Notes: generated by a model not told the origin, from the letters alone. 64,000 nucleotides of DNA from Chrysomallon squamiferum (GCA_012295275.1 CM022670.1:26013244-26077243), one strand, 5' to 3'; shown: positions 11,632-26,044, counted from the first letter of the stretch. Translations and numbers: made by a program.

Positions 11632-14172
11632 GTTGTTGTTGCTGTTATTGTTGTTATTTGTTTTGTTCATGCATTCCTCTTTGTCTTTCCATCTTTGTAA
11701 AAGAAATATTTTATTCTGCCAAGCTTTATCAAAAATTGACAATTGACATTCCAGAAGAATTGTTTTCCAAATTTAACAGTATTTCTAAAAATGTATAAAA
11801 AGTTTTAAAAAAATATTTTCCCAGGAAATGTATTATTAACATTCCTTTATGAAAGCTGTTCTCTTCTTTATTAAAATAAACCTTAGACTGTTGAATTACG
11901 TAATGGCCATGACCAGCATATAATGTTATCTAAGACATGAACAACCATACAGCCAGCACTAAACATTTTATATAAACTCTTTCGACGTACATTTAACTAG
12001 AAAACTCTGATTAAGCAATTTTCTGTCCTTTATTTTCAATGATTTTTGCCATTAGATAATTCAAAATAAAACAGAACATTTGGAGCATACGTCACTATGA
12101 TGATTCGTGAATAATTTTCAGGGATTGTCAGTCTGTCTATCTTGAACAGCAATAGGCTGTCCAAAAAGCCAAGTGTAACTGGATAAGTCGGTTTCAGTTA
12201 TGCAAGACTAGTACACTGCAGTTGAAATGTGATGCTTCGTGAAAGAATATTTGCTGAACCACTCAATCTGGTATATATCGGCATTTGCTGCCTGCTTCGT
12301 ATTTTAATACTAAATATATGTACATATATATATACATACAGACAGACAGACAGACAGACATATATATATATATATATATATAACTGGAATAATTGGCTGC
12401 TATTTTAATATCTCAGCTTTATCCTTAAAATTTTAGAATGGCCCAATCGTACGTTCGACCTGATTTATTTCTTTTACCCTGCAATCCAAAATAATTTTAA
12501 AAATAAATAAATAAAATTATAACTGTTAAAAGAAAAAGAAAAGTAAAAAAAGAAAAAAAAATGTTAATGAATAAGCTAATTTGCCAGAATGTGATTGTTA
12601 ATATAATGATCATTGCTGCAGAGTAAGCATAACTCTACATACTCAGCTGAGGTTGATACTGTGAATGATATCAAGTAATATTTGTCGCAGTCTGTTTGTT
12701 TATTTTAAAGGATGTGACTTTCGGGATATTATCCTACTTTTTGTTTTAATTTCTTCAAATTATATTCATAATTTATATCATAGAGCGTATGTGTGATTAG
12801 GTATGCGAGTGCTTTTCACTGTGGATGTGTGGGGATTATTATATATCATAGAATTTGATCATCGTTTCTTAAGTAGCAAGAATAATAAAAAATCTTGATA
12901 TTTATTTATTTATTTATTTATTTATGTATTTATCTTTTGTGAATTAAATGTATTTACAACAAATCAAACACATTTTCTGAAGAAGATAAATTGACCAAGA
13001 ATGGTAACAGTGAAATTTTGTAAATACCTTCATAATTATTTTCTTTTCTTTTTTGGTAATTGCAACAAATAAACATATTTTACTGAGGCACTGGCCTGTG
13101 AACACTTTTCAAATGTCTTTCTTTGTTTAATCATTATTAGTTATGATATTTACATTCAGTATAATTTAATTTGTGGTGAGTTTTCTTTACGTTACAAAAA
13201 TCACTGAGTTTCAATATTTAAAATAGAATTAAACTTAAAATAGAATAACTGAAAGCACCCATCAGGGATTAATGAAAAGAGAAACATGTATTACTGAAGT
13301 TGATCTGGGAAGACTATCTACAACTTTCGTCTCTTTACACAGAATAAATCTATTGCCTTTTATTGAGTATTTCCGTGTGGAAGGACAATTCAGTGACTCC
13401 ACAATATATTTTTTTTTTTTTTTTTTTTTTTCATAACCCTACATTTGTTGGCGGTAAAGATTTTAAATAACAAAGATGGTTGCGAAGTTTATTATTAATT
13501 TTCTTTGCTGCTCTTAACAAGTAGTCTGAGACATGAAAAATTATAGATCAGCACATTTATTTTTTTTTTTTTTTTTGATTTTTATGATTTTTAGCAAATA
13601 CAATTAAACCCTGGACGAGACAGCATATACCTCAGTTTTTCATTCATCAGTCACAGAACGCGTGCTGGCACGAAACTAGAACAAAGTTGAATGGACACCA
13701 CTCCATCCTTTGTTAGCCATTTACCACCAAGCAACAGAAGTCTCCCCGAACTTAATTACAGTAACAATGTCTTTCAAACAGCAGTCAAAATTTAGTGAAA
13801 AAAGGAAATCAGTGATTAAGGGCATTTCATGAATGCACGCGATGTGATCTTTTATTTAGTATGAGAGGCCATTTACATAAAATAAAGGAAGTATGTTTTC
13901 TTGATAATCAGTGTCATTATCCAGCTCGTCGCGTGACACAAACAGTGGGACTTTAAAATAAAAATCTTTTAAATGAGGTCCGTTTGGAGCCATAAATAAA
14001 GTTAATGACCAGAATTACAATAAATCTAATTCGGAATTTTTTTTTTTTTTTTTTTTTTTTTTGGGGAGTGTAAATGTGTTTTATTTAAACGAATTTAATT
14101 AGTATTCGTATTGCATGTTTAGGTGGAGATCCAGAAGTTAATACATTAAGCCTCCTATAAGATTTATTTAAT

Positions 14173-14247
<75 letters not shown>

Positions 14248-14742
14248 TATAATTAATATCATTTCATCATGTTCGTTTTAGACCTATCCATCATTCAATG
14301 AACACTTTTCTTTTTGAAATTTTGAATAAGCCTCGTATATTACTTTTTTTTAAATTTATTTATTAAGTATATCATTAAAATAAACCAAATATAGAAAATA
14401 AATATCTAGTGACGTCAAACTCAAATGTTAAGCACTTTTTTCCTTCTTCTTGTAAATGTGACAAATGTTATATTTGTAACTTAAAAAATACATATACTAA
14501 TAAATAAATTAATAATGGCAAAAATGGATTATCATGTCAGCTCATCGCAGTATGAAATTGACTATATAGAATGTCTTGTCTAGCCAGAAAAAAAAAAAAT
14601 GAATAAAAAGTTTGAAAGGTTGAACTGGTCATGTTTCTTTTAAGATCATTATTGTTAAAGAGGAAACTGAAAACGCCGTTTCAAGAAATACACTTACCTA
14701 TATATTATCCTTCAGCATATACAGGATCTTATACATACATAC

Positions 14743-14795
<53 letters not shown>

Positions 14796-14830
14796 TGATA
14801 GATAGATAGATATATCAATTTTCCCCAAAA
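11482..14830. other. Intergenic, microsatellite-rich
   Basis: No gene seen. The first 400 bases are probably 3' untranslated sequence of the receptor, ending near AATAAA at 11875. Simple arrays include ATTT/ATT/GTT at 11565-11660, GACA and TA at about 12338-12383, ATTT at 12900-12925, long T runs at 13409-13430 and 14038-14062, ATT at 14175-14247, and GACA/GATA at 14742-14811. Confidence 0.6.
14742..14811. repeat. (GACA)n and (GATA)n array
   Basis: An uninterrupted AGAC/GACA tetranucleotide run followed by GATA units, immediately left of the transposon relic. Confidence 0.9.
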
Positions 14831-15449
14831 CAGTGGTACCTTAACTTACATACCATTTAATCCGTTCCAGCCCCCAAAAAACCACCCCATTTTTTGTTTT
14901 TTTTTTTTGTAAGTTTTTTTTAAATAATAAAAATATATTTTTAAATGACAAATAAAAAACAAAATAAAAGAGAACATAAAGAAATAAATTGGTTTTGTAA
15001 AGTGTATTTATCTTGGAGATCAGACAAATAATTTTTTTTTGGCTGGAGTTACAGCCTTTATCGACTCCTGGTTCAGTATGGTACATATCGTAAAAGTACT
15101 ACGCTCATATTGCCTAGCCATGTTGACTATGTGCACAACTTTTTGTTTAATTCTAGCTTAAATTCAATGGACATCAATGGACATCAATGGACGTCATCCG
15201 CTTCTTTTCAGCATTATCCTTTGGACTCAGTTTCTTAGGATCCATGGCCTAAAAAATAAATTTTCCAAAATACTGCACAAAACGCTCGCAAACACAAAGA
15301 GATTGTTCCGCGGCGAGGTAACTCGAAAACAACGAGTTGCGGGATGCTGGCTAGATGTTATATTGTTCGTTGCGCCAACTAGCGGCGGCATTGAAGTCGC
15401 TCGTAAATCGGATTTTGGCTCGCAACTAAATAATATCTCGGCACAGTAA
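14831..15449 (-). mobile_element. Tigger/pogo-type DNA transposon relic
   Basis: Read on the minus strand, a short frame from 15245 starts MDPKKLSPKDNAEKKRMTSI, like the N-terminus of Tigger/TIGD transposases. Further on, from 15121, a frame reads MARQYERSTFTICTILNQES, matching the conserved RSTSTICTIL helix-turn-helix region of that family. Stops and frame changes separate the pieces (stop at 15022-15020), so no transposase can be made. The DDE catalytic domain is absent, pointing to a large internal deletion. At the other end, CAGTGGTACCTTAACTTACA at 14831 resembles a Tigger terminal inverted repeat. The 5' boundary near 15449 is approximate, and I could not see a matching inverted repeat or a clear TA duplication. 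Confidence 0.75.
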
Positions 15450-17028
15450 AATAAAAATGTATGTTTGTATGTGTATATGGATAAAATAACAATAAAAATA
15501 TAGTAAAAATATAGTAAGAATAATAATAATAAATAAATAAATAAAATACATATCAAATTTTTTAATACACAGCTAATAAGGCACTGGGGAGAACGGGAAA
15601 CAGCAAAATTTTCGCATTAATGAGAACCGATCCTCTGACCTTACACTTCATTAAGACTTGCTGTGACATAAGTTATACAGCCATCTCCTCATAAATAAAA
15701 CAAAAGAAAAGGTCATATATACTGTTTTTATTAGAAGACAAAATTAAAAAAAAAAAAAAGTGCATTGTAAAATGTGAAGGTAAAGTAAATAAATAAATAT
15801 CTACACGATTGTCAGCAGTTATTTTTTAATTAAAATTTTATCAAACCAAACAAGAGAAATAAAACAATATACAGATATATATATAAATATGAATCATGAT
15901 TAATGTTAAAACATTTTCACAAGCTGATAATAAATTGACTTTTTTTATAAATCAATCTTTCACTGAGTTTACATGCTAATATATATGTATGTATATATGT
16001 ATGTATGTTTGTATGTATGTATAATTATTATTTTATAATTTTTACAACATAAAACCAGCTTATTTTAAAAACGACTATCACTGCTCTCATAAAAGACAGA
16101 ATGAAAGAAAGAAATGTTATCAAAGTTCTGTTCACATGAAAGCTGATGCTCAAAAATGTTTCTTTACTGTTTTTAAATAATAACAACAATAATCGCTTAA
16201 ATTTTTATTTACAATTTCAAAAATATGAAATTTACAATTTATTTTATTTGTTTATTTTAAATTCTTATGCTATTATGATAGATAGATTAACTGATAAATG
16301 GCAATACAGTTTTACATAGATTTCAAAATCATATAGGCTGATTTAAAAAAATCTGTTATTTCTTTATTTATTTTTATTTTATTTATTTATTATTTGGTTT
16401 TCACATTTATTTATTTATTTACTTTTTTCTTTTTTTTACTCAGAGAAGTTGGTTTTAACACATTACTTATTACTGCAGGGTTTGTTATTATTATTTTCTC
16501 TTGAATGGTATGATAAAAACAAACATTTGATTTGTGCAGGATATAACTTGTTCACTAATTTATTGATTTTAAAATTTTGTTCATATACATTAGAATGTTT
16601 GAGTCATCATTTAAAAAAATATATAAATATATTATTATTATTAAAAAATGAAAAAAAAAAAAATTCTAAATACTAAACTGTATTATTTTCCCATCATTAC
16701 AAATAAAATAAAATATATATTTTTCTAAACCTTTCAAATAAAATTATAAACCATTATTTAAACAAAAACGTACATGTGTGTGTGTTTGTGTGTGTACACA
16801 TACTCATACAAACATTTCACAGACATTTTGATACCAAAACAATCAGCAGATTATAGTATAAATAATTATCAGGCACACATAACTGAAAAAATTAACAAAC
16901 AGCAGTCTGACAATGGACGGAGGTATGTGAAAACAAAAATAAGGTAAAAAGTGCGTAGTATGTGAATACCTTTATCACAATAAGCACCACTAAATGCAGG
17001 TATTTAACAATGAGAAAAAAAACTCTGA

Positions 17029-17071
<43 letters not shown>

Positions 17072-19250
17072 CAAAATATGGCTTTGATATTAATTTACCT
17101 TTTTAGAAATTATATATTTTTATCATAATACTATATATATTCAACAGTTTCTTCATGGTTGAAATAATAAAAAATAATAAATAATAAGATGTTAAGGATA
17201 ATTATTAACTAATTATTAACTTATTATCAACTAATTGTATGCATTAAAAGGTTCCAGCTATCAGTGTAAACACACCTATTAAAATCATTCACAAAATATA
17301 GATTTTTTTTCAAATGTATCTCTTGCAGTTAAAAAAATAAAATAGCTCTGTCATTTTCATTGGCAATTCTGAAATTAACATGTTTCTTAACTGTAAAAGA
17401 ATATCATGAAAATATCCTAAGTTATGTCCACAATTCTACAAAATAAAATGTTGATTTTTTTTACAAACATTAAGCTTCTCAATATGCATGTAAATATATA
17501 TATATATTGTTCACTGTGCAATTTAATAATTACAGCAATGTACACTTTTAAACTTTAGTGTGTTGATGTTAAAAGATATAAAAATATTCAAATACCATCT
17601 TTCAGCAGTAATTCTGGCATATTCAGCACAGAAATAAAAACATTTTTTTTTTTTTTTTTTTTTAAATGGTTTTAAAATCACAGGCTATATAACTTTTAAA
17701 AGAATCAACAATAATTGATCTCAATATCACAGACTTTGCTACAAATGTCATAAGAATCAAAATATAACCCTCTGGAATTATTACAGATGAAAAAAAGATT
17801 TATAAATTATCTGGAGATTGTAAAATAATGTAATACCATATAAATAATTTTTAAAATAAATGTTTGATTAAAGCAGTTGTGAATATGGATGTTGTTTTTT
17901 GTTGTTTTGTGATTGTTTTGTTTTTTAAAAAAGAAAGAAAGAAAGAAAAGAAAAATGAAAAAAAAAAAAAACAACTGAAATTTAACATGAGTTTTCCCTT
18001 TGTGAATTCACTTATAAATGGTACAGGTATTACTGAATGTGTGTATATATGGATAATTTTAGGGATGTAATTTTTTAAAGTAATCATTAATTCAGTGAAT
18101 ATAGTAAAGATAAAACAACTTGAATGAATGCTGCCTAAAATTAATATTTATATATAACTTATATTATCTAGATTTATTACTGGTTTTTAATTTGATAAAA
18201 AAAACAAGAATATAAAATATCCCACAATACTATTATTATTATTGTTACTTAATTTTAAACCTGTTAATAAGTTAATCATTTTTTTGTTAAACTTGCAGAC
18301 CACATTTAATTAAAAATTTGCTACAACTGAAGATCCACGTATATATTTTAACAATGTATCATCTGGCAAATGGCAAAAAATTGTCCTCTTTTTCTATATA
18401 TTCCTTATGAAATGCTGATTTAAATTTGCAGCAAACTCAACAAAATAATTATTTTATTATTACTTCTGCAATTTTTTTAAATAAATTGCAACTGGTGTAG
18501 TGTTTAAATATTATTTTGTAATTGCATGGCTACATTTGTATATTAATTGCAATCAGATGGATATAATTATTATTTTGACATTATATTCAGTAATTTCATT
18601 TCAGTATTTTTTTTATAAAACTGCAATTAGTTAAATATATTGTTTAGATATTATAAAGTAATTAATTACATTTCTATATTAATTGCAATCAGATATACTA
18701 ATTAAACATTATTCTGTGATTACAAGACTAATACTTTCATTTAAGGAAATGAAAATTTGCTACTAAAAGAATTATAAATACAGGTGACATGACAGCAGTG
18801 AAGCACTACTCAAGTGAAAATGTTTTCCTGCAAGTTTTGCCTTTTCTGAAATTTCATCTGGATCCATTCTGTTTTAACAGTGTGTACCTCTGGTGCCACA
18901 AACAAGCAGCCTAAGTACATTTAATATACTTCCAAGTTATTTGTTTTTCCCAACCAGTCTTTGATAATAATAAAGTATGATAAAAATAAATAAATAACTA
19001 AAAATAACCAGTTCTTGTTGACAATCATAGATTTTTTTTTTTTTTAAATTTGTAAAATTAATATAGTGAGTCTTATCACAGACTGTATGTATAAAACAAT
19101 ATCACTGTGAAAATCTGTCTCTTCATTTTATGATCATACTTTATTATTAACAAAGATTGGTTTGAGTAAACCAATATAACAATAACTTTGAATGTGTACA
19201 TGTATTTAGAGTAGTTGTTCAAATCACCACAGGTAACTTTAATTCTGCTT
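15450..19250. other. Intergenic, AT-rich, no gene seen
   Basis: Very AT-rich with many A and T runs, an AAT array at 17031-17068, and ATTT tetramers near 16360-16425. Between about 18425 and 18740 there is a degenerate repeat containing TATATTAATTGCAATCAGAT at 18539 and again at 18675 (period near 136, with partial half-units). The last part near 19139-19144 (TTTATT, AATAAA on the minus strand) is a plausible poly(A) signal for the minus-strand gene that follows. Confidence 0.55.
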
Positions 19251-21253
19251 TCAGACCATCTCCAGACTTGGCAGTTTGTTGACACCTGCTGTCCTTTTGA
19301 TTGGACCTTTCTTTGGATCAATTATCCTCTGATCCTCTGGAATGTTGCTGAAAACATGTTTTAAAAAAGGATCTGCATTTTTAAATCATAATTATTTAGA
19401 TGAACTAATTTACTGTGGTACAAACAAAATTGTCAAAATACATTTTACATATTTGGAAGTGATTATTTTATTAGTTGCTCATCACCTATCATTAATAAAA
19501 AGAAAAGAAATATCTGATAACGTGGATATTAGCAACTATGGATTTTTTTATTCAGTTTATTAGTAATATTACACTTCTATATGAAAATAAAAAAATGAAA
19601 ATTGGTATTATGTATTAATATTCTTGTATTTGTTATTCAATTGTCATCCTTATTATTAATAAAGGTTGATACTGATAATCAAAACAATAACACTGAATGT
19701 TACATAGTGTTTAGAATATTTGTCTATATCATTACTAGTGAAGTTTAACAAGAACATAGATTTAGCTGTTACCAGAAATAACAAATATTATTTTAGTAAA
19801 TATTAAAATTATTATTAATTTTATTAATGAAATAGTATATTAAAATGCTTTCAGAAACCGTACCCATCCATATCTCTTGGTGTCCTTCCAGAGATGAGTC
19901 CATCTCCTAGAGTCTGTCTTTGTCTTCTGATTTCTTCCAGACTGCCTTTTGTAGCATTGATTTCCAGGACATACTGTTTCCTCTCATCATTAGCCTTGTG
20001 GTAAGCCTAGAATGAAAACATTCTGAATGTATTAACACTTACAGTGGTATGTAAGAGAGGAAACTTACTGCATGGGCTATAGTTTTTAACTAGAAGCAAG
20101 TAGCATTTTTTTAATGTGCAAAATCCTGTAGATACAACAACACTTACAGTAACAGTTAATAAAAAGAACTGTGATAAACAGACTATGTGGGAAACAGACC
20201 AATATAAAAAGAGCAGACATTTGTACAAAATGAAATATGAAAAAATTAGTTTTTTTAATATGAAGGGAAACAACTGTTATTTATCACCTTCATTGACTTT
20301 ACAAAAATTGAAGTTACAAACAATATACAATATAATAAAAATCAATTTTACAAAATGTATCTAATGTGTTATATTGTGTCACAGGACCAAAATGAGCCAA
20401 ACTGTATTTGTATGCAGTGGTTTAAGTAAGGTATGGCAAATACGATACATGCCTGGTATGTTTTAGCTGGGTTTTTGGCAAAGTTGTCTGAAAGATTTGG
20501 GTCAGATTCTGCGACATGGATGCAATTTCAAACCAAATAACAACAATTTTAAAACACAAAAACAACAGTTTTGAAACAGAATATCAAACCTTTGACTCCT
20601 GATCTAGTCGCCACTCTAAGTCTCGCAGTGTATTGTACAGACTTTGTTTCTCACGTTCAAAATTCTTTATCATCTGTGGATTTGCCTGAGGAAAATAAAT
20701 AAAGAACAACACTGTATTTCACAGATACAAATTAATATATATATATATATATATATATATTCATTTTAAAGCTAGCTTTCTATTCATTGATATTATAGGA
20801 CAAAATTAATTTATTATTATGCAGTCATTTCATGCAGTGTCTAATTGGTATCTAATGGTTTATTATTGTTAATCTATTTTTTAATGAATATCATTGCCAC
20901 CAAAACTGATACAAAGAGATCATACTTACATCAGCCAGATCATCATAACTTCTATTGTCTTTGGGTGATTTATTTGCTACAATAAAGAGGGATGTTGTGA
21001 TCACTGTAAAAACACTATAAAAATAGTTTCTAGTCAAATGACCAGAAATAATTACTTTTCTGGAACAAAATATAGATTACATCCTTAAAAAAATAAAAAA
21101 ATAACAATTTAATTAATATACAATTAACATGCTTGTTAGAAGTGTATCTTAGGTAATATAAACAAAATTGTCTGAATACATTTTATGTATATTCAGATGA
21201 CAGTTTTATTTATTTTGATCATTTTTATTTTTGAATACTTTCCTTTGAATGAG

Positions 21254-21316
<63 letters not shown>

Positions 21317-23893
21317 TGAATAATAATAATAATAATAATAAAAATAAAAGACTAAGTAAACATTTGTAAATGTACATACTGTTTTATGTTCAAAATAATT
21401 TCCTAAAAAAGATTATTCCATTGTCAAACTTTATTATTAACAAAGAGTGGTGATGAGAACCTAACAAACTTACAAATTATCAAAATGTATTTTACTTGTA
21501 CCAACACAAAGACCCTCACACGGATTTATGACAGTCATAAAATGATAACATCTCAATTCACATGTAAAATTTACCTTCTTTCAGATTCTTTTTGGCTTCC
21601 TCTACCTTGTTCTGCAGCAAGATGATCTGTCTCTCTAACTGCTGGTTCATTTCTTCTTGTGTTTCAAACCTTGTCTTCCACTCATTGCCTGCAGTACATT
21701 TAACCTGTCCAAACTTAGTCACAGAACAACTGGTAACCCTAAATACTACATGAACAGCACAGATGCCATGTGGACATAACAGATACTTAGCAAACATACT
21801 GATGTAATAAATTACCATCAAAACTTCAGTCAGCATAATCCATATGGCATCAGTGCTGTTTCTATAATAGCCAGTATTTAAGGTTATCCTTTCCTCTGCT
21901 ACAATCAAGAACACCATGACTCTTTTTAATGTCACCACAGCCACCAGTATTAATAACAGATTGGCTAAATCAATTTCTCACCCAAAGAGCTATGTTAACT
22001 AGCACAAATATAATTAATATTTTGGTTATATCATTTGGCTACAGCTATTTTTCATTCAAGAAGAGTTCATCTAACACCATAACAACCACAAATGCAATTA
22101 AAACCATCATTACCACAATACAAAATCCTCCAAAACAAAATTTTGTATCTGCCATAGACACAACAGTTAGCTAAGTGAGACACCCACCAATGATAAATAT
22201 CCTTAAACTAAAGGATGGATAAAGTTTGTAAACAATTTAATTAATTATGAAAAGGAACATTTATAGATTACTCCCTATTTTAAACACTATACCCTCAGCC
22301 ATATGAATGTCTCTGGTTATCACTGCTTCAAAATAACTAAATATTGTTGTTGCTGTTGTCTATCAGATTTTTCAGTTGGAATAAAAATACAGTACACTGT
22401 GAAATAAATTTTACAGTTTCTATTTCAGATTAACATTACTGATAATTTTATTAATGTCATAATTGCTGACAGATGAAACACCAACCATATTTCTTTTCTT
22501 TATTTTCTTTGGTTATTTATATATATAATTATGAGTAACAAAATTTTATGTGTAATTTTATATTTTATGTATTTAAATTTATAAATGATTCAGTGTATTC
22601 ATTTTTGTTTCTAATATTATTTTAATAAATATTTTATATCTCCAAAATTAATGAAATTATAATATAAAACTGTGAAATTAAAAGAAGATGATCAATAATG
22701 TAAGACTGAGTGAGATATTTTAATGTATCTGTTTGTGCTGAACAATTATTAACTGTAACGAGGACAGTGCAATGGAAGCCAAACTTTGTTTTCACTTACC
22801 TGGTGGAAAGAAAATAATAAAAAAAGAAAAAAGAAAGCATACAAATCAAAATGAATATTTAAATAAATATCATTAATATTTATAAATAACTTGGAATCTG
22901 GAATTTAAAAAATATATTAGATCTTCTGCTTTGGGCTTGTTTGTAAAATGCACTATAGCTATAGTTAAATATATATTTAGTGAATCATTGAATAAAACCA
23001 GAAAAATAAAATCGTCTCCTTGTGTGTTTGTGTGCATGTGTACTGCTCGCATGTATGTTTGTGTTCATGAGTGTGTGTGTTCTTGTATATGTATGTGGTT
23101 AAAAACAGCCATATACTATTATACAAAAAAACAACAACATAGCAGCAAAAAGAACAAGAAAAATAAAAGAATGTGATTATTATATAATTAGTATTAATCT
23201 AACCTTCATTATCAACATAATCCAGTCTTTTCTCCAGTTCATTAACAGTCACTTGCAGTTCTGAGGCAGACTGATCCAGCATTTCCCTGCATTAAAATAA
23301 AATTAATTTAACTTCATGGATCATTATTGAAAAGTATTATAAAACAGAACTGTAAAACAAACATAAACATAAACTTGAAAATAGAATATTAATGAAGATT
23401 CTGACAAGATTCATATTTGACACAAAATATGCTTCAGCTAACACAAAAAGAAACAACATAGCTTATGGTACTATATATATATATATATTCATTTAACAAT
23501 GAATGAATAATGAATGATGTCTATAGTAACACTAACTGAATTAAAATAAAGGTTAAATTTTAACACATGCTTCCTTCATATTCATAACACTTCATGTGTT
23601 GTATATTACTCTTCCAAAGACTATGTAAAACTGTATATTTTATTTCACGCTAAATAATATGTAATCTCCAATTCAAAATCAAAACATTGCCAGTCTCAGG
23701 TCAGGTGCGCGTTAACAATATCGGATATTTCGTTAATCTTTTAAATTAACGAACGGGAAGTGCTTAGGGAAATATTACTTATAAACGAGAAAGGAATTAT
23801 AAACGTATATTTAACCTACTTCATTTGTTTCTCTTGCTGAATTTCAGCTTTTAATTTTTCTAGTTCAAAGTCTTCCATACTGTCGACCGCCAT
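19251..23893 (-). CDS. CCDC169: Coiled-coil domain-containing protein 169 homologue
   Basis: Seven coding exons on the minus strand: 23893-23820, 23286-23204, 21688-21575, 20976-20930, 20685-20590, 20006-19864 and 19347-19251. All have GT donors and AG acceptors with compatible phases, giving 654 nt and 217 residues from ATG 23893 to TGA 19253-19251. The protein is mainly heptad-like coiled coil. Diagnostic family blocks are LEKLKAEIQQEKQMKEMLDQ, then EGNEWKTRFETQEEMNQQLE, RLDQESKAYHKANDERKQYV, and a C-terminal IPEDQRIIDPKKGPIKRTAG. The length is like the vertebrate protein. Its biochemical role is unknown. A GTTGCC half-site of the RFX X-box type lies at 23911, just upstream of the ATG. Additional upstream first exons are possible (see 25268-28333). 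Confidence 0.88.
22790..22825 (-). promoter_or_regulatory. Candidate recursive splice site (zero-length exon) in CCDC169 intron 2
   Basis: On the minus strand a pyrimidine-rich tract runs into TTTCTTTCCACCAG, followed directly by GTAAGTG; the junction is between 22800 and 22799. An acceptor fused to a consensus donor is the definition of a ratchet point. The host intron (23203-21689) is only about 1.5 kb, shorter than typical recursive introns, so function is uncertain. Confidence 0.35.
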
Positions 23894-24535
23894 GTTGGAT
23901 CACCATAAACGTTGCCATGTACAGTGTGATGTCACGAAAAGGAAATACCTCTGATTCTATTTATAACCATATTTTCCGCATCGATTTTTCCGAATTAATA
24001 ATATAAACCCTGCATGTAATAATATGGTTTATCAAAGGGTTTCCTTATTTTCACTGTTAATATTTGTTAATCTTAATAAACAGAATATAAATACGTAATA
24101 TAAATTATTAATTAATAATAATAATAATAATAATAATTATAATAATCATAATAATAATAATAATAAATACATAGAATTTGGTTATTTTTCATAATCTTAT
24201 TTTGTTTCATTTCATTTTTATTTTTTCTAATATATAATTTCACGAATAATTTTAATTAAATAACTGCAATTTTTAAATTATACTTTTTATTAATTTTCAA
24301 ACTAAACAGATTTAATGCTATGTTATTTTTAAAACTATAAAGTAGTCCAACGTCGTAAGTGTTACTTAAGCCTTTCCTACCCACTGCTGATAATCGGACA
24401 CACGAAGACGTTGCTCTCATAATCTCAGACCCTACCCCTGTATGCCCTGAATGTGATTGTTGGATACCAGTATTAGTGTAATTATTAACCTGAAGAATAC
24501 ATTTTTATTCCTATTATTATTGTTTAATATTATAT

Positions 24536-24590
<55 letters not shown>

Positions 24591-25267
24591 GTCACATACT
24601 GTAATACTGGCGTATCTGACGTATCAGAACACTTTTCTTTACAATAAATCGATAGGAGCGTTTGAGGATAATATAATTATCAGTGTTCAAGTGTTTTATA
24701 TTAAAATGTTAAAACAGTAACGATGAACAAAAAGTTTAAGAAGAAGAAGAAGAAGAAGAAAAGAGAGACATGTTCATATCCATAAATAAATAAAAATTTA
24801 TAAAATTAACAAAAACAAGTAAATTATAACGAAGTTAGATGTATAAATGATGCTCTACTGCCTCGCCAAACAAATGATTAATGAAGTACCATGGGTAGTG
24901 AAAGCAACAATTTATATAATTAAATAATAAATTTATAAATTAATAAATAAATCAATAGTAGTAACAGTACACACCCACGCATATTTATTTACCACTACAA
25001 TTATTGCTACTACGACTGCTACTACTACTACTATTAATTAACTGATTTATTTATTAATTTATTATTTAATTATTTAATAATATTACATAAAATAATTCAA
25101 TTAAATTTGAAAACCCATCACGTTTCAGTCCATTGTACTGAAAATCGACCATCTTGATCTCACGTCACTTCTGATGCATTCCACTTACTGCATCTTCACT
25201 TAGCTACTGAAGCTGAACTGTAACTGCAGTCAGCATTCATTCGTATTCGAACACATTCGAAACTCAC
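23894..25267. other. Upstream of CCDC169, repeats
   Basis: AT-rich DNA with AAT repeats at 24115-24165 and a (TA)n array at 24541-24584. No coding region recognised. The first few dozen bases contain the likely CCDC169 proximal promoter, including the GTTGCC half-site at 23911. Confidence 0.5.
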
Positions 25268-25323
25268 CCGTTATCCACATCCTCGTAATATTCTTCATAT
25301 TCACTTTCGTTTAGCTGTTCCAT
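25268..25323 (-). CDS. Candidate alternative first coding exon (MEQLNESEYEEYYEDVDN)
   Basis: On the minus strand, ATG 25323 opens 18 acidic, tyrosine-rich codons ending in GG at a strong donor GTGAGT (25267), phase 2. CCDC169 exon 2 accepts phase 2, so the two could join in frame, making this an alternative first exon for CCDC169. No acceptor-like sequence precedes the ATG, which supports a first exon. It could equally start a separate gene whose later exons I do not recognise. A sequence reading GTTGTCATGG on the minus strand, partly like an X-box, lies near 25411-25420. Confidence 0.4.
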
Positions 25324-25514
25324 GGTTTTGGTGTTAAAAATGTAAAATTTGTTTAAATATTAACGAAATATTTATTGATGGCAAACGTGTCACACAGTTC
25401 GCGTTTTCTACCATGACAACGTCTCTGGTTCAATAACATATATAGATCGGTCACACCCCAGTGAATAGTGAGACGAAGAAATACAATATCAGGGATATTT
25501 CAGGAACTTACAGA

Positions 25515-25520
25515 GCTAAA

Positions 25521-25562
<42 letters not shown>

Positions 25563-25765
25563 TTTTATAATTAAAATAAAAGGAACAAAAAAAAAAAAAT
25601 AATAATAAAAATAGCAGCATTTCCATATTGATAAAAAATAATAAAATAATAAAATAAAAAAAAAAAAAAAATATATATAAAATATATATTTATATAAAAA
25701 AAAAAAAAAAAAAATAGCAGCATTATCCATAACAACGATGATGATAAAAATAATAATAATAATAA

Positions 25766-25796
<31 letters not shown>

Positions 25797-25860
25797 ATGA
25801 TGATGATGATGATGATGATGATGATAATGAAGAAGAAGATGAAGAAGAAGAAGAAGAAAA
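25515..25860. repeat. Clustered AAT, AAG and ATG trinucleotide arrays
   Basis: Successive arrays of AAT, poly-A, GAA and GAT repeats. Long minus-strand open frames rich in Ile, Phe, Leu and His are products of these repeats and not genes. Confidence 0.9.
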
Positions 25861-26044
25861 GAAGAAAAACAAAATTGCAAGTAAAACCTATAACCAAAAC
25901 CAAAGAACAATAAAGATATAAATTCCATGGAGTCAGCTAATGGAAATTTTAATATTTGATTTTCAAATCGAAACTGAGCATAATTATCGGTTTAATTTAA
26001 TATTTTCAAATTCGACATACAGTTCATGATGATATTTAAATCTG

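Noticed and set aside
21558-21944. 128-codon minus-strand frame around CCDC169 exon 3
   Set aside because: Only the part 21688-21575 is exon; the upstream half lacks similarity and is intronic read-through.
25500-25928. 142-codon minus-strand frame rich in Phe, Leu, Ile and His
   Set aside because: Entirely translated trinucleotide and homopolymer repeats.
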